Assembly (NCBI GenBank): GCA_002490425.1
Contig: DKTZ01000016.1
Span: 10,667-74,666 of the forward strand
Direction of reading: 5' to 3'
DNA from: Ruminococcaceae bacterium UBA7217
GTDB taxonomy: Bacteria; Bacillota; Clostridia; Oscillospirales; Acutalibacteraceae
DNA: 64,000 bases
Part shown: one piece after another, positions 31,603-41,042 of the stretch
Position numbering within the stretch: the first letter of the stretch is position 1
Layout of the letters: each line of letters opens with the position of its first letter
Position numbers and translations under genes: made by a program
Notes under the pieces: generated by a model
Database searches by the model: none
What the model was told of the DNA's origin: nothing
What the model saw: only the letters and a program-made list of their open reading frames with translations

Positions 31603-34116
31603 GTGAACATTGTAAACACTCTCACGCTTCGCCACATTAAGACGCACAAAAAAAGAACTATTCTGACAATTGTTGCGATTATCGTGTCAGTTGCTATGGT
31701 AACGGCGGTTTTCACAAGCGCAATTTCATTTATAAAGTATTTTCAGAATTCAACCTTAGAGGTAGACGGTAACTGGCATGCGCAGTTTACCGACGACGAC
31801 TATTCTCTTCACAAGCCCTTCTTTGCGACAGACGAAAATATTGATGAGTTTGCTGCAAGAACGGTGTACGGAACAACAACCTACGGCAGTGACAATAAGC
31901 TGGTAACGCACAATTCAACTATTTTCTGTGCCGAAATAAATTGGTTCGGAATGCGCAATGTTACTGTTTCAAAGGGCAGACTGCCCGAGAACAGCCATGA
32001 GCTGTTGCTTACAAAAAGAGCAATTGACGAATTTGATTTAGATGTAAATATTGGCGATAAAATAACAATTCCCGTTTCTGTTCCCGATGAAGAAAGCGAA
32101 ACCGAAAAGATTGTAAACCGTGAATATGAAATCGTAGGTATCAGCGACAGCTTTGTCTCCGCAACCGACAGCTTTGCTGTTTTTGCAGGTCTTGACAGCG
32201 AGGCGTTGAAAGAGTCCCAAGGTACGGTTGTTGTTGCCCGTTACGACAAGCTTGACAACTCAATTTACGACAAAATTAAGCAGACACAAACAACCATGGG
32301 CTTTGCGAGCTACAGCGTCAACAGCGAGCTGTTTAACTTTTCGATGATTTTGGACGGTAACGGGGTAATGATTTCCCTCGGACTGTTTGCAGGAATACTG
32401 CTCTTAATAATTGCGGTTGTTTCCGTATTTATGATTTACGACAGCTTTGCCGTGTCGTATCAGGAAAGGGCAAAATACCTCGGAATGTTAGCCTCAGTGG
32501 GAGCTACAAAACGCCAGAAGAGAATGTCGATTTACTTTGAAGGACTTATTTTAGGTCTTATCAGCGTACCTTTAGGTATAATTTCCGGTATAGGCGGAAT
32601 TGCTGTCACCTTTAAGTGCATTGAAGACGCATTCCTGAGCACCGTGACCTACGGAACAGACAGTTTGAAGGTGTATGTTAACTGGTTCGTAATTTTGGGT
32701 ACTGTTCTTGCAAGCGCAGTTACAATTTTCATTTCAATGTATATCCCTGCAAGAAAGGCTTCAAAAACTACGGCTATTGACGCTATTCGTCAGGCTAATA
32801 CCGTTAAGGTTAAAAAGCCTAAAAGACTGCGGACATCAAAGCTTACAGGTAAAATATTCGGTTACGAGGGTACTTTGGCAGTTAAGAACTTTAAGCGCAA
32901 CGGCAGGCGGTCAAGAAATATTGTATTTGCACTGAGCCTCAGCGTTGTTGTATTCTTAACGGTTGCAAATTTCAGCGCAATGCTTTCAGATATTCTCAAA
33001 ACAAGCCTTATTTTAACTCCCGACATAACTCTTTCTGCGGAGTATAAGGATAAAGATACTCTCTTGGAAACTGTAAAAGAAAACAAAAATATCAACAGCA
33101 GTTTTTATGATGTATCAAGATTTGCAGAAATAGACAAATCGTATTACAAGGAGTTAGGTGAAGATGAGGTAAGCATCGCAGGAGTTGTATTCCTTGACAA
33201 CGCCTCCTTTGACGGCTACCTTAAAGAATTGGGCGAACGCACCGAAAAATATCACGACAAAAACAACCCGACTGCAATTGTTTTCAACAGCGTATTAAAA
33301 ACGACTGACGGTAAAAAAACAAGAGAACAACCCCTTAAAGACTTAGAGGGTCAAAGCATATCGCTGACTGTTTCCGGACCCACAGTAAATGAAGAGGGGG
33401 AGGAAATCGAAAATCCCGTTAAAAAAGAGTCGGAAATTACAGTGGGAATCCAGACAACCAAGCAATGGGGCGAAGAAAAATTCGTCAGTATGAACTATAC
33501 GTCTTGCCCGCTGATTGTTATGTCTGAGGACCACATCGGCAGTGTTATGGGCGGTTTGGCAGACACAGCTGACATAAATTTCAGCATAATGTGCGATGAT
33601 TTTGAAGAAGTCAGAAAAGAGATTATGAAATCCGTTAGAGAGAAAAATTCCGAAATGGGCTTTTCTATCTCAACTCCCAGAGCGGGATACAATGAAATGA
33701 ACAATCTGTTTACCATTGCAAAGGTATTTATTTACGGCTTTATTACGCTCATTTCAATAATCTCCGTGCTCAATATAATAAATACCATTTCCAATTCAAT
33801 GAACGAACGCAGACGTGAGTTTGCAATGCTCCGCTCCGTGGGAATGACGCCCAAAAGCTTCAAGAGAATGATTTATTTTGAGGCAGGGCGTTACGGCGCA
33901 AAGGCTTTGCTGTTCTCATTCCCCATAGGTGTGCTGATACATTTTGCGATGTATAAAGCGCTTTCGGGCAGTATGGATTTTGGCTTTATAGTGCATCCCG
34001 TTCCATATCTTTTAGCAATTATTGCTGTGTTTACAATAATAGGAATAGCGCTTCTTTATTCAATAGATAAAATCCGTGACGACAACATCATTGAAAATCT
34101 CAAAACGGATATATAG
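31603..34116 (+). CDS. FtsX/MacB-type ABC transporter permease
   Basis: The 837-residue protein has a duplicated FtsX architecture. A first helix (about 17-40) is followed by a large outer domain (about 41-255). Helices lie near 258-280, 310-335 and 355-380 and are followed by the cytoplasmic PARKASKTTAIDAIRQ. A second unit has a helix near 435-455, another outer domain (about 460-705), and three final helices near 710-735, 765-785 and 800-820. The GTG start at 31603 directly follows the ATPase stop, with GAGGTG upstream. Two outer domains of similar size distinguish it from BceB, which has one. No two-component genes lie nearby. Confidence 0.9.
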   Translation: MNIVNTLTLRHIKTHKKRTILTIVAIIVSVAMVTAVFTSAISFIKYFQNSTLEVDGNWHAQFTDDDYSLHKPFFATDENIDEFAARTVYGTTTYGSDNKLVTHNSTIFCAEINWFGMRNVTVSKGRLPENSHELLLTKRAIDEFDLDVNIGDKITIPVSVPDEESETEKIVNREYEIVGISDSFVSATDSFAVFAGLDSEALKESQGTVVVARYDKLDNSIYDKIKQTQTTMGFASYSVNSELFNFSMILDGNGVMISLGLFAGILLLIIAVVSVFMIYDSFAVSYQERAKYLGMLASVGATKRQKRMSIYFEGLILGLISVPLGIISGIGGIAVTFKCIEDAFLSTVTYGTDSLKVYVNWFVILGTVLASAVTIFISMYIPARKASKTTAIDAIRQANTVKVKKPKRLRTSKLTGKIFGYEGTLAVKNFKRNGRRSRNIVFALSLSVVVFLTVANFSAMLSDILKTSLILTPDITLSAEYKDKDTLLETVKENKNINSSFYDVSRFAEIDKSYYKELGEDEVSIAGVVFLDNASFDGYLKELGERTEKYHDKNNPTAIVFNSVLKTTDGKKTREQPLKDLEGQSISLTVSGPTVNEEGEEIENPVKKESEITVGIQTTKQWGEEKFVSMNYTSCPLIVMSEDHIGSVMGGLADTADINFSIMCDDFEEVRKEIMKSVREKNSEMGFSISTPRAGYNEMNNLFTIAKVFIYGFITLISIISVLNIINTISNSMNERRREFAMLRSVGMTPKSFKRMIYFEAGRYGAKALLFSFPIGVLIHFAMYKALSGSMDFGFIVHPVPYLLAIIAVFTIIGIALLYSIDKIRDDNIIENLKTDI

Positions 34117-34123
34117 TAAATGC

Positions 34124-34156
34124 AAAACAGGACAGCTCAATGGCTGTCCTGTTTTT
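34124..34156 (+). terminator. Terminator after the ABC exporter
   Basis: AAAACAGGACAGC (34124-34136) pairs perfectly with GCTGTCCTGTTTT (34143-34155), giving 13 pairs with a six-base loop and T-rich ends on both strands. Confidence 0.92.
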
Positions 34157-34170
34157 ATGTTAAGCAGAGC

Positions 34171-34354
34171 GTAGGGCAGGGGTTTACCCGCCAAGAAAAT
34201 CGTAGGGGACAATGCCCTCTGTCCCGTTTTTTTGCACACCCCGTAGGAAACGCAAGTATGGATTTTGTTTTGTAGGGTGCATCGACCCGATGCACCGGGA
34301 AAATGTGCGTAAAAATAAAAATTGCCACGGATAGCCGAGGTCGGCTGTCCCTAC
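34171..34354. repeat. Cluster of four dispersed-family hairpins
   Basis: Four hairpins occupy this convergent spacer: GTAGGGCAGGGGTTTACCCGCC (two-arm, 34171-34192), GTAGGGGAC/GTCCCG (34202-34226), GTAGGG with GGTGCATCG-ACC-CGATGCACC (34272-34296), and GGATAGCC-GAGGTC-GGCTGTCC ending CCCTAC (34329-34354). Seventeen bases of the first are found inverted at 35967-35983. Confidence 0.65.
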
Positions 34355-34372
34355 AATTCTCGTCGCCCCGTT

Positions 34373-35728
34373 CTACGCTTTAAAATATTTTTTAATTTGT
34401 TTATGATAATTAAAATAGAATATCAGCGACAATGCCGTTGCCGTGAGCCAGCCAATCGGCCAGGCAAGCCAAATTCCCACCGAGCCGAGGGCAGTCCCCG
34501 AAAGAATTTTCGCCAGTACAACACGCAAAATCAAATCTGTAAAGGTTGCAAGCATAAACTGCTTCATTTTGCCCGCTCCTCTGAGAACTCCGTCCGCAAT
34601 AAGCTTTGTTGAAACGACAAAATAGAACGGAGAAATTATTTTTAAAATCATAATTCCCGTATTCATAGCCTCGCCTGTGTAATCATTTATAAAAATGTGA
34701 ACTAAACTTTTGCCGAAGAAGAAATAGCCAAAAGAAAAAACAGCTCCGATTAAAACGACCATTCTGACGCCTGCTTTAAATCCTTCGTGCACTCTTTCTT
34801 TTCTTTCTGCGCCGAGGTTTTGCGCCGTATAATTCGACATTCCCGTACCGATAGTGTTAAACGAGGTTATTACAAGATTGTTAAGCTTTATTGATGCCGA
34901 ATAGCCCGCAATTACGCTTGAACCGAATGTATTTATTATACCTTGAATAATGATATTTCCGACTGAAACAAAGCTTTGCTGTAAGATGCTCGGAATTGCT
35001 ATATACGAAATTTTTCGCAGTATTTCAAATGAGAATACCTTGTTTCTTCCGTCAGTTTTTATCTTTTTAAGCCGTTTAAATACGAAAATCAGAGCAAGAA
35101 TACAGCTTACTCCCTGACACAGAAATGTTGCCCACGCAACGCCGTCAACGCCGCGTTTGAATATGCCTTTCAATGCAGTTGTAAACAGAATATCCATAAA
35201 AATATTTGCAACAGACGAGCACATCAGAAAATAAAACGGAGTTTTTGAATCACCGAGAGCTGAGAAAATACCCGTTGCAACATTATAGTAAAATACAAAC
35301 AACAGTCCTAAAATGTAAATATCAAGATAAAGCCTTGAATCCGCTATGATGTCGTCAGGAGTGTTAATAAGCCGCAAAAGTCCGCCCCCGAACAGAACAC
35401 CCAAAAGCATTAAAGCAACACACAAAATTCCGCTTGCGATTAAAGCCGTATAAACGGCAGTTTTCAGCTCTTTAAATTTTTTTGCGCCGAAAAAGCCTGA
35501 CACAATAACCGAACAGCCGATGTTACAGCCGAACGCAAACGCCATAAAAATCAGCGTTATTTCATAGCTGTTGCCCACAGCCGCCAAAGCCTTTTCGCTT
35601 ACAAATTTGCCTGCTACAAAGCTGTCCGCAATCGTATAAAGCTGCTGAAAAATTACACTCCCGAAAAGCGGCAGACAGAAATTTCTCAAAACCCTGCTCG
35701 GTTTTCCGACCGTTAAATCCTTGTTCAT
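34373..35728 (-). CDS. MATE family multidrug/metabolite exporter
   Basis: The 451-residue protein has twelve predicted helices in two MatE domains, the usual MATE size. It begins with LRNFCLPLFGSVIFQQLY and has the FVAGKFVSEKALAAVGNS segment typical of the DinF/NorM-like group near residue 33. It would exchange Na+ or H+ for organic cations or metabolites across the membrane. The gene is monocistronic with repeats on both sides. The substrate is unknown. A second MATE gene at 48854-50239 is only distantly similar. Confidence 0.9.
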   Translation of the reverse strand: MNKDLTVGKPSRVLRNFCLPLFGSVIFQQLYTIADSFVAGKFVSEKALAAVGNSYEITLIFMAFAFGCNIGCSVIVSGFFGAKKFKELKTAVYTALIASGILCVALMLLGVLFGGGLLRLINTPDDIIADSRLYLDIYILGLLFVFYYNVATGIFSALGDSKTPFYFLMCSSVANIFMDILFTTALKGIFKRGVDGVAWATFLCQGVSCILALIFVFKRLKKIKTDGRNKVFSFEILRKISYIAIPSILQQSFVSVGNIIIQGIINTFGSSVIAGYSASIKLNNLVITSFNTIGTGMSNYTAQNLGAERKERVHEGFKAGVRMVVLIGAVFSFGYFFFGKSLVHIFINDYTGEAMNTGIMILKIISPFYFVVSTKLIADGVLRGAGKMKQFMLATFTDLILRVVLAKILSGTALGSVGIWLAWPIGWLTATALSLIFYFNYHKQIKKYFKA

Positions 35729-36042
35729 TAAAAAAGCCTTCTCTTAATAAAATATGCTGACCGACTCAGCATTTTTCCGAAAAATATTTTAGCACAATTC
35801 CGCAAAATGTAAAGAATTTTTAATGGAAAAATGAATAAAAATTCAAACAAAAGATCAATGGACGATACACTCATCGTTCCGTAGAAAAAACAGATAACTT
35901 TACGGACAGGCGTGGAAGCCTGTCCCTACAAAATCATTTTTAATTTGGATATAAAATTCGACGAAAGTAAACCCCTGCCCTACATTTGTTGCAATTTTAT
36001 ACAAAAAACGGGATGGTGTTACCGTCCCGTACAAAATATTAT
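35729..36042. repeat. Spacer with three dispersed-family elements
   Basis: No gene is seen. Elements are GGACAGGC-GTGGAA-GCCTGTCC ending CCCTAC (35904-35929), a 17-base half copy ending CCCTAC (35967-35983), and CGGGATGGT-GTT-ACCGTCCCG then TAC (36009-36032). The last lies close to the hydrolase stop and may help end its transcript. The first 150 bases are AT-rich and contain the promoter region of the MATE gene. Confidence 0.6.
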
Positions 36043-37050
36043 TCAGTTTTTGCTTGCAAAATCCTGCCAAGCGGAGTCCTTTGAAAGCTCGCCGCCGTTT
36101 TGGAATTTTGCTTTTGCCGCTGAATCGTTCTTTAAATATGCGTCAAACCACGAAACAGTATAACCCGACACCTTATCGGGATTTGTCATACAAGTTGCAT
36201 GCACTCCTCCCTTTAACGAAGCATAAACAGCTCTGCCCTCTGAAGCATCATAAGACGGCTTGCACCACTGCGAGGACACAACGACCATATCTGCCGTGCC
36301 CGTAAGATAAAGTGCCGAGGCTTTAAGACCTTTTGCCTCATCCTTGGACGATGCGCCCGCGATTGACACAATGCACTTAATCCTTCCATCCTTTTGAGCC
36401 GCATTAACTGAGCTTCTGCCACCCTGTGAATGGCCTGCCGCACCGATTTTGCCTGTATCAACCTTGCCGCAGAAAATACTTTTTGTGTCGCTGTTTTTGC
36501 CTATTATGTAATCAATCGAATCAATCTGCGCCTTACCGTCAGCAGTCATTACGCTTGAATCCGCAACAACAATGTAACCACCCTCGGCAATTTTCTTTAA
36601 AAGCCCGTCATATGTATCGGTCGCACAGCCTGTGCCGTTTGCCCAAACAACAACGGGATACTGCTTTGTTTCAGCCTCTAACGCCGCAGGATAATAAACC
36701 TTTTTACTGCCGTCTGTAAGTGATTTAACGCCTGTCGGAACGGGTTTGGTCTGGGAATTTGCTGACGGTTCAGTTTGAGGTCCGTTTTCCTTTTCCGAAA
36801 CTGACGGTGTAATGTTAGTTACATCTGACGACTCAATCTGCGACTGAATCTCGTCCGAAGTTGACTGTATTTCGCCGCCCGTCTCTCCCGTTTTTTCTTC
36901 GGCATTTACCGATACCGCAGGGTTTGTCGGCTTGTCTATATTCTTTTTATGCAGCAAAACAGCAGAAACAACCGAAAAAACAGCAACTGCAACAACCCCT
37001 GCAATGATGCCGATAAATATGCTTCTATGCTCGTTTATCCAATCACGCAT
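36043..37050 (-). CDS. Membrane-anchored alpha/beta hydrolase (chlorophyllase/cutinase-like)
   Basis: The 335-residue protein has one N-terminal membrane helix (about residues 10-33, FIGIIAGVVAVAVFSVVSAVLL). A Ser/Thr/Glu-rich linker follows (about 40-105), then an extracytoplasmic hydrolase domain. The catalytic triad can be read: Ser in GHSQGG near 215, Asp in TGTADM near 265, His in GGVHATC near 295. The oxyanion segment WANGTGC is near 135. The overall order matches the dienelactone hydrolase/PET-hydrolase-like group. The substrate is probably an ester outside the cell. It is the last gene of the run from rny, 14 bases after the HTH gene. Confidence 0.8.
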   Translation of the reverse strand: MRDWINEHRSIFIGIIAGVVAVAVFSVVSAVLLHKKNIDKPTNPAVSVNAEEKTGETGGEIQSTSDEIQSQIESSDVTNITPSVSEKENGPQTEPSANSQTKPVPTGVKSLTDGSKKVYYPAALEAETKQYPVVVWANGTGCATDTYDGLLKKIAEGGYIVVADSSVMTADGKAQIDSIDYIIGKNSDTKSIFCGKVDTGKIGAAGHSQGGRSSVNAAQKDGRIKCIVSIAGASSKDEAKGLKASALYLTGTADMVVVSSQWCKPSYDASEGRAVYASLKGGVHATCMTNPDKVSGYTVSWFDAYLKNDSAAKAKFQNGGELSKDSAWQDFASKN

Positions 37051-37064
37051 AAAAGTCCCCCTGA

Positions 37065-37472
37065 TTATTTATAGTTTTCATAATCCTTTGTAATCGCTTT
37101 TCTTGCTTCTTCACGCTCTAAAGGGTCAACCTGTGTAATTATTTTATGGAGAACTGCCGCCGCCTCGTCCTTTTCGAGTTTATCGCTTGCAAGCAAAATT
37201 TCAGTAACCGTAACAGCCTCTTTTGCCGTTACCCATTCACGCTCCGGCTTTATTAAGAAATACGTGTTTTTCGCCTCGTTATATGCAATAGCATTTTGAG
37301 TCGTGTTGTTTGACTCGGCAATGTAATCACGCAGAGTCTTTATATCCCTTTTAATTGTCAGCATTGTTACGCCGAATTCATTGGAAAGCGCTTCAAGACT
37401 AACCTCACTTCCGTCAATAAGTCTGTCGGCAATACTTAAAAGTCTGAAAGCTTTATCAGGTTTTTTACGCAT
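37065..37472 (-). CDS. Short HTH regulator (WYL/DeoR-type DNA-binding part only)
   Basis: The 135-residue protein opens with a winged helix typical of DeoR/HTH_11 regulators (KAFRLLSIADRLIDG, then LSNEFGVTMLTIKRDIKTL). Its C-terminal part (about 80-135) resembles the start of the middle region found in WYL-domain regulators, but the WYL domain itself is missing. The frame is intact and the next gene starts 14 bases on, so this may be a natural short form. It lies 18 bases after recG. Targets are unknown. Confidence 0.7.
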   Translation of the reverse strand: MRKKPDKAFRLLSIADRLIDGSEVSLEALSNEFGVTMLTIKRDIKTLRDYIAESNNTTQNAIAYNEAKNTYFLIKPEREWVTAKEAVTVTEILLASDKLEKDEAAAVLHKIITQVDPLEREEARKAITKDYENYK

Positions 37473-37490
37473 AAGTTTTTCCCCTTTTAT

Positions 37491-39545
37491 TTATATTGTA
37501 TTCGCTGTGGCAGTGTTCCCAAGTGAATTTATTTTCTTGTTTACCTGTCTGCCGATTTTTATATGCTCACTTTTTATGAAATTCGGGTCGTTTCTTGTAA
37601 TTTCACCCGCTAATTCCTGTGTTTCGGTAAGGATTTTTGAATCCGTCATTAAATCTGCAATGCGAAGACGGGGAAGTCCGTGCTGACGGGTTCCGAAAAA
37701 GTCGCCGGGACCCCGAAGGCGCAAATCCTCATCTGCTATTTTAAAGCCGTCCGTTGTGGAGCACATTATATTCATTCGCCGCACGGTGTCCTCACCGCTC
37801 GAATCGGTAACAAGAATACACGTTGATTCTTGTGTTCCTCTGCCTACACGACCTCTAAGCTGATGAAGCTGTGAAAGCCCGAACCGTTCCGCATTCTCAA
37901 TCACCATTATTACAGCATTGGGCACGTCAACGCCGACCTCAATTACAACAGTTGAAATTAAAAGCTGAATTTTACCGCTCTTGAAATCGGACATTATTTC
38001 GTCCTTTTTCTTAGGCGCCATTTTGCCGTGCAAAAGCCCTAAGCTGTAATCTTTAAATACTGTATTTTTGGCTTTTTCGTAATATTCCTCAACATTTTGA
38101 ACGCCTGTGACCGCTTCGCTTTCCTCAACAAGGGGACAGACAATGTACCCCTGAAAGCCTTTATCAAGATAAGATTTTATATAGTCCAACATTCCGCCGC
38201 GTTTTTTAGATGAGACTGCGTATGTTACGGTTTTCTGCCTGCCGGGCGGAAGTTCATCCAAAACAGAAACATCCAAATCGCCGAATAAAATAAGCGCAAG
38301 GGTTCGGGGTATCGGCGTTGCGGACATAACATAAACGTGTGGGTTTTTGCCCTTTGAGCAAAGTCCCGTTCTCTGCTTTACGCCGAAGCGGTGCTGTTCG
38401 TCTGTAATTACCAAGCCGAGATTTTTAAATTCCACATCGTCTTGAATAAGTGCGTGCGTACCGATTATTAAATCAATGTCTCCGTTTTTAAGTCTTTCCT
38501 TAATTCGCTTTTTGTCAGCAGTCTTTGTAGAGCCTGTTAAAAGCTCACAGCTTATGCCTGCCGAGGCGAAAAGCGAAGTAAATGTTTCAAAATGCTGAAC
38601 CGCCAAAACCTCAGTCGGTGCCATTAAAGCGGACTGTATTCCATTTTTGGTGCAAATGTAAACGAGTGCGGCGGCAACAGCCGTTTTCCCGCTCCCGACA
38701 TCACCCTGCAAAAGTCTGTTCATCTGCTTGCCGCTTTGCATATCCGTTACTGCTGCTTTAACGGCTTTTTTTTGAGCATTTGTCGGCTCAAACGGAAGCA
38801 ATTTAAAGAAATCATTTGAACAGTCAATTTTTATCTTATTATCGGTTTTAACCGTCTTATTTGCATTTTTAAGCCTCATTAAGCTCAGCTGTAATATAAA
38901 CAGCTCGTCAAAAATCAGCCTTTCCCGTGCTTTTTGCAATGATTCGGCATTTTCGGGAAAATGGATTTGCCTGATTGCCGTGTCAAGCGACACAAGAGAA
39001 TATTTCTGCAATATATACTGCGGCAAAAATTCTGGTATCTCGGTTTTATCGGAAAGTACGTTTTCCAGAGCCGAGCGAATTTGCCGCGATGTTATCTTGG
39101 AATTTTGATGATAAATCGGAAGAATTGCCTTTGACTGCCGGACGGGAATAAACATAGGCGAAACCATTTCCCTTGCCGCATACTTGCCGAGAGTAATTTT
39201 ACCGTAAAAAAGATATTCCTCACCCGATTTGAGCATAGACGAAATATATTTATTGTTAAAAAACGTTACGGAAACAATGCTGTCCCCGTCGGTAACAGAG
39301 CCTTTTGCAATTAACATTCCGCCCCGAACTCTGTCATTTTTCAATGGGTAAAGCAGTGTTCCCTTAATGCAGACATTTTCGCCTATAGGGCAGCGCTCAA
39401 TCGGCAAAATGCTGCTCCAATCCTCATAAGCACGGGGGTAAAAGCGCAAAAGTTCGCCAACAGTTGCAACGCCGAGTGAGCGAAATCCGTCGGCACGTAC
39501 CTTGCCAACTCCCTTAACTGTTCCTATTTCAGCTGAAAAGTTCAT
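37491..39545 (-). CDS. recG: ATP-dependent DNA helicase RecG
   Basis: RecG remodels stalled forks and branched DNA. The 684-residue protein has an N-terminal wedge/OB domain (about 1-230), Walker A GDVGSGKT near 290, the DExH box DEQH (ITDEQHRFG) near 390, SATPIPRT near 420, and the C-terminal helicase half with RGRVGRG near 575. The start at 39545 (MNFSAEIGTVKGVGKVR) has GAGGGTAATT and overlaps the lipoprotein stop by 17 bases; the 772-codon frame is an artefact. It is joined to rny-ymdB through the lipoprotein gene. Confidence 0.95.
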   Translation of the reverse strand: MNFSAEIGTVKGVGKVRADGFRSLGVATVGELLRFYPRAYEDWSSILPIERCPIGENVCIKGTLLYPLKNDRVRGGMLIAKGSVTDGDSIVSVTFFNNKYISSMLKSGEEYLFYGKITLGKYAAREMVSPMFIPVRQSKAILPIYHQNSKITSRQIRSALENVLSDKTEIPEFLPQYILQKYSLVSLDTAIRQIHFPENAESLQKARERLIFDELFILQLSLMRLKNANKTVKTDNKIKIDCSNDFFKLLPFEPTNAQKKAVKAAVTDMQSGKQMNRLLQGDVGSGKTAVAAALVYICTKNGIQSALMAPTEVLAVQHFETFTSLFASAGISCELLTGSTKTADKKRIKERLKNGDIDLIIGTHALIQDDVEFKNLGLVITDEQHRFGVKQRTGLCSKGKNPHVYVMSATPIPRTLALILFGDLDVSVLDELPPGRQKTVTYAVSSKKRGGMLDYIKSYLDKGFQGYIVCPLVEESEAVTGVQNVEEYYEKAKNTVFKDYSLGLLHGKMAPKKKDEIMSDFKSGKIQLLISTVVIEVGVDVPNAVIMVIENAERFGLSQLHQLRGRVGRGTQESTCILVTDSSGEDTVRRMNIMCSTTDGFKIADEDLRLRGPGDFFGTRQHGLPRLRIADLMTDSKILTETQELAGEITRNDPNFIKSEHIKIGRQVNKKINSLGNTATANTI

Positions 39546-41037
39546 AATTACCCTCGTAATACAAATCATACGGGAAATGCGAAAAAACACCGCTGAAATT
39601 GTTTGAGCTGAAAACGGCTCCCGTTCTGAACACAAGCGGTACAAACGGATGGTACTCAACAAACACCTTATAAAAATCAGCGTAAGAAATTTTGCCTGCA
39701 CGCATTTCAAAATAGCTTTGTGAAACCTTACTCGGCTCTGTTTTTTCCGCTTCTTCTGTTTCTTCCTGTGTCTTAATAAAAAGCTGTGACAAATCCATTG
39801 AATAATCAAGCTTTATTTCGCCGATATATATATCATAGTCGCCCGATGCTATTCTTCCGCTGTAATCCTCAAAGGAAAGAGGTTTAACCTCAATGTAAAA
39901 ACCTGCCTGATTAAGCACGTCGGCAACAGCATAAGCCGCAGCAACACGGTATTTGTTATCTGCATTTACAATAAGAGAGTATGACAGCACATCTTTTCCG
40001 TTTGTCAGCGCTTTGCCTGCAAATCTTGTGTAACCGCATCGGTCAATAATCTGTGCCGCCTTTTGCCTGTCACCCGAAAGCCCTAATTTGCCCTCGGTCA
40101 ATGCTTTATAAACAGACCAATTCGGATTGCACGGAGCTTTAGAGGGTATTGCGTGTCCCTGATAGCACACCTTTGCAATATCGTCTGAATTTATCAGCAC
40201 AGCAATTGCAGAACGAATATTTTTATTAAGTCCGCCTATTTTTTCGTTAAAGCCCAAATAGACCATATTGTTAAGGTCGGCAGATGTATAATTGCCGTAA
40301 AATCCTGTGTAATTACAGTCAGCTAAATCGGTAAAATAAACATCTGTATTGCCGATTTTGTAAGCATTAAGCGAAGAATCCGATGTGTTAACCGAGGTAA
40401 GCACAACACTCTTGCTCTCGTCAGCGGTGCTAACAAGCTTATTTTCATAAAAATAATACTGACCTGAACCTATCGGAACATCAGTTTGAAGCTCTGCTGT
40501 ATTTTCCTTAACTATCGGAAAAACGAGCTTTAAAGCAACAAAAGCGTCCTCAAAAGCAGATGTGAACACAACACTGTTCCCCGAAACGGCGGCTGACTCA
40601 ACTGATTTAAGTGAGTCGGCAAATGCGTAAGAAGTTTTTGCCTTATTAAACGAATACACAACATCACTCGGTGTAATATTCCCTGACCCGTGGCATTTAA
40701 GTCCGCTTTTAACCGAAACTGAGGCTGTTTTTCCGCTTATACTTATTGACGAGGCGACCAACGGCTCTGCGTCATAGCTTGACGACACAGTAAAAAGCGG
40801 CATATACAAAAGCCTTGTAAGATAAAGATTTTCATAGCTTTTTGCAAAAAACGGATTTATTCCGTCCGCAGTATTATATGGCAAACGCACATTACCGTTT
40901 GTTTGCGAAGGTGTATCGCCCGATGCGGTTGAGCTTTCGGAAGGAGCGTCGGCAGACTTTTCCGTCTGCTTACCGCAGGCGCAGAAAAGCAGTGATATAC
41001 TCAAAAAAACAGATAAAATTTTAAGTGCTTTCTTCAT
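39529..41037 (-). CDS. Solute-binding lipoprotein, SBP_bac_5 (OppA-like)
   Basis: The 502-residue protein starts at 41037 (MKKALKILSVFL) with GAGGTGACAGTA, five bases after ymdB. A signal peptide ends in the lipobox-like L-F-C-A-C near residue 20, followed by a Ser/Thr-rich linker. The rest fits family 5 extracellular solute-binding proteins for peptides or nickel: ITPSDVVYSFNKAK near 115, NKNIRSAIAVLINSDDIA near 260, GDYDIYIGEIKLDYS near 400. No permease or ATPase gene lies nearby, so it either serves a transporter elsewhere or has another role. Its position between ymdB and recG is uncommon. Confidence 0.82.
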   Translation of the reverse strand: MKKALKILSVFLSISLLFCACGKQTEKSADAPSESSTASGDTPSQTNGNVRLPYNTADGINPFFAKSYENLYLTRLLYMPLFTVSSSYDAEPLVASSISISGKTASVSVKSGLKCHGSGNITPSDVVYSFNKAKTSYAFADSLKSVESAAVSGNSVVFTSAFEDAFVALKLVFPIVKENTAELQTDVPIGSGQYYFYENKLVSTADESKSVVLTSVNTSDSSLNAYKIGNTDVYFTDLADCNYTGFYGNYTSADLNNMVYLGFNEKIGGLNKNIRSAIAVLINSDDIAKVCYQGHAIPSKAPCNPNWSVYKALTEGKLGLSGDRQKAAQIIDRCGYTRFAGKALTNGKDVLSYSLIVNADNKYRVAAAYAVADVLNQAGFYIEVKPLSFEDYSGRIASGDYDIYIGEIKLDYSMDLSQLFIKTQEETEEAEKTEPSKVSQSYFEMRAGKISYADFYKVFVEYHPFVPLVFRTGAVFSSNNFSGVFSHFPYDLYYEGNYELFS

Positions 41038-41042
41038 TACTG

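Noticed and set aside
37491..39809. 772-codon version of recG
   Set aside because: The extra N-terminus overlaps the lipoprotein gene in another frame and is Arg/Lys-rich noise; the start with a site is 39545.
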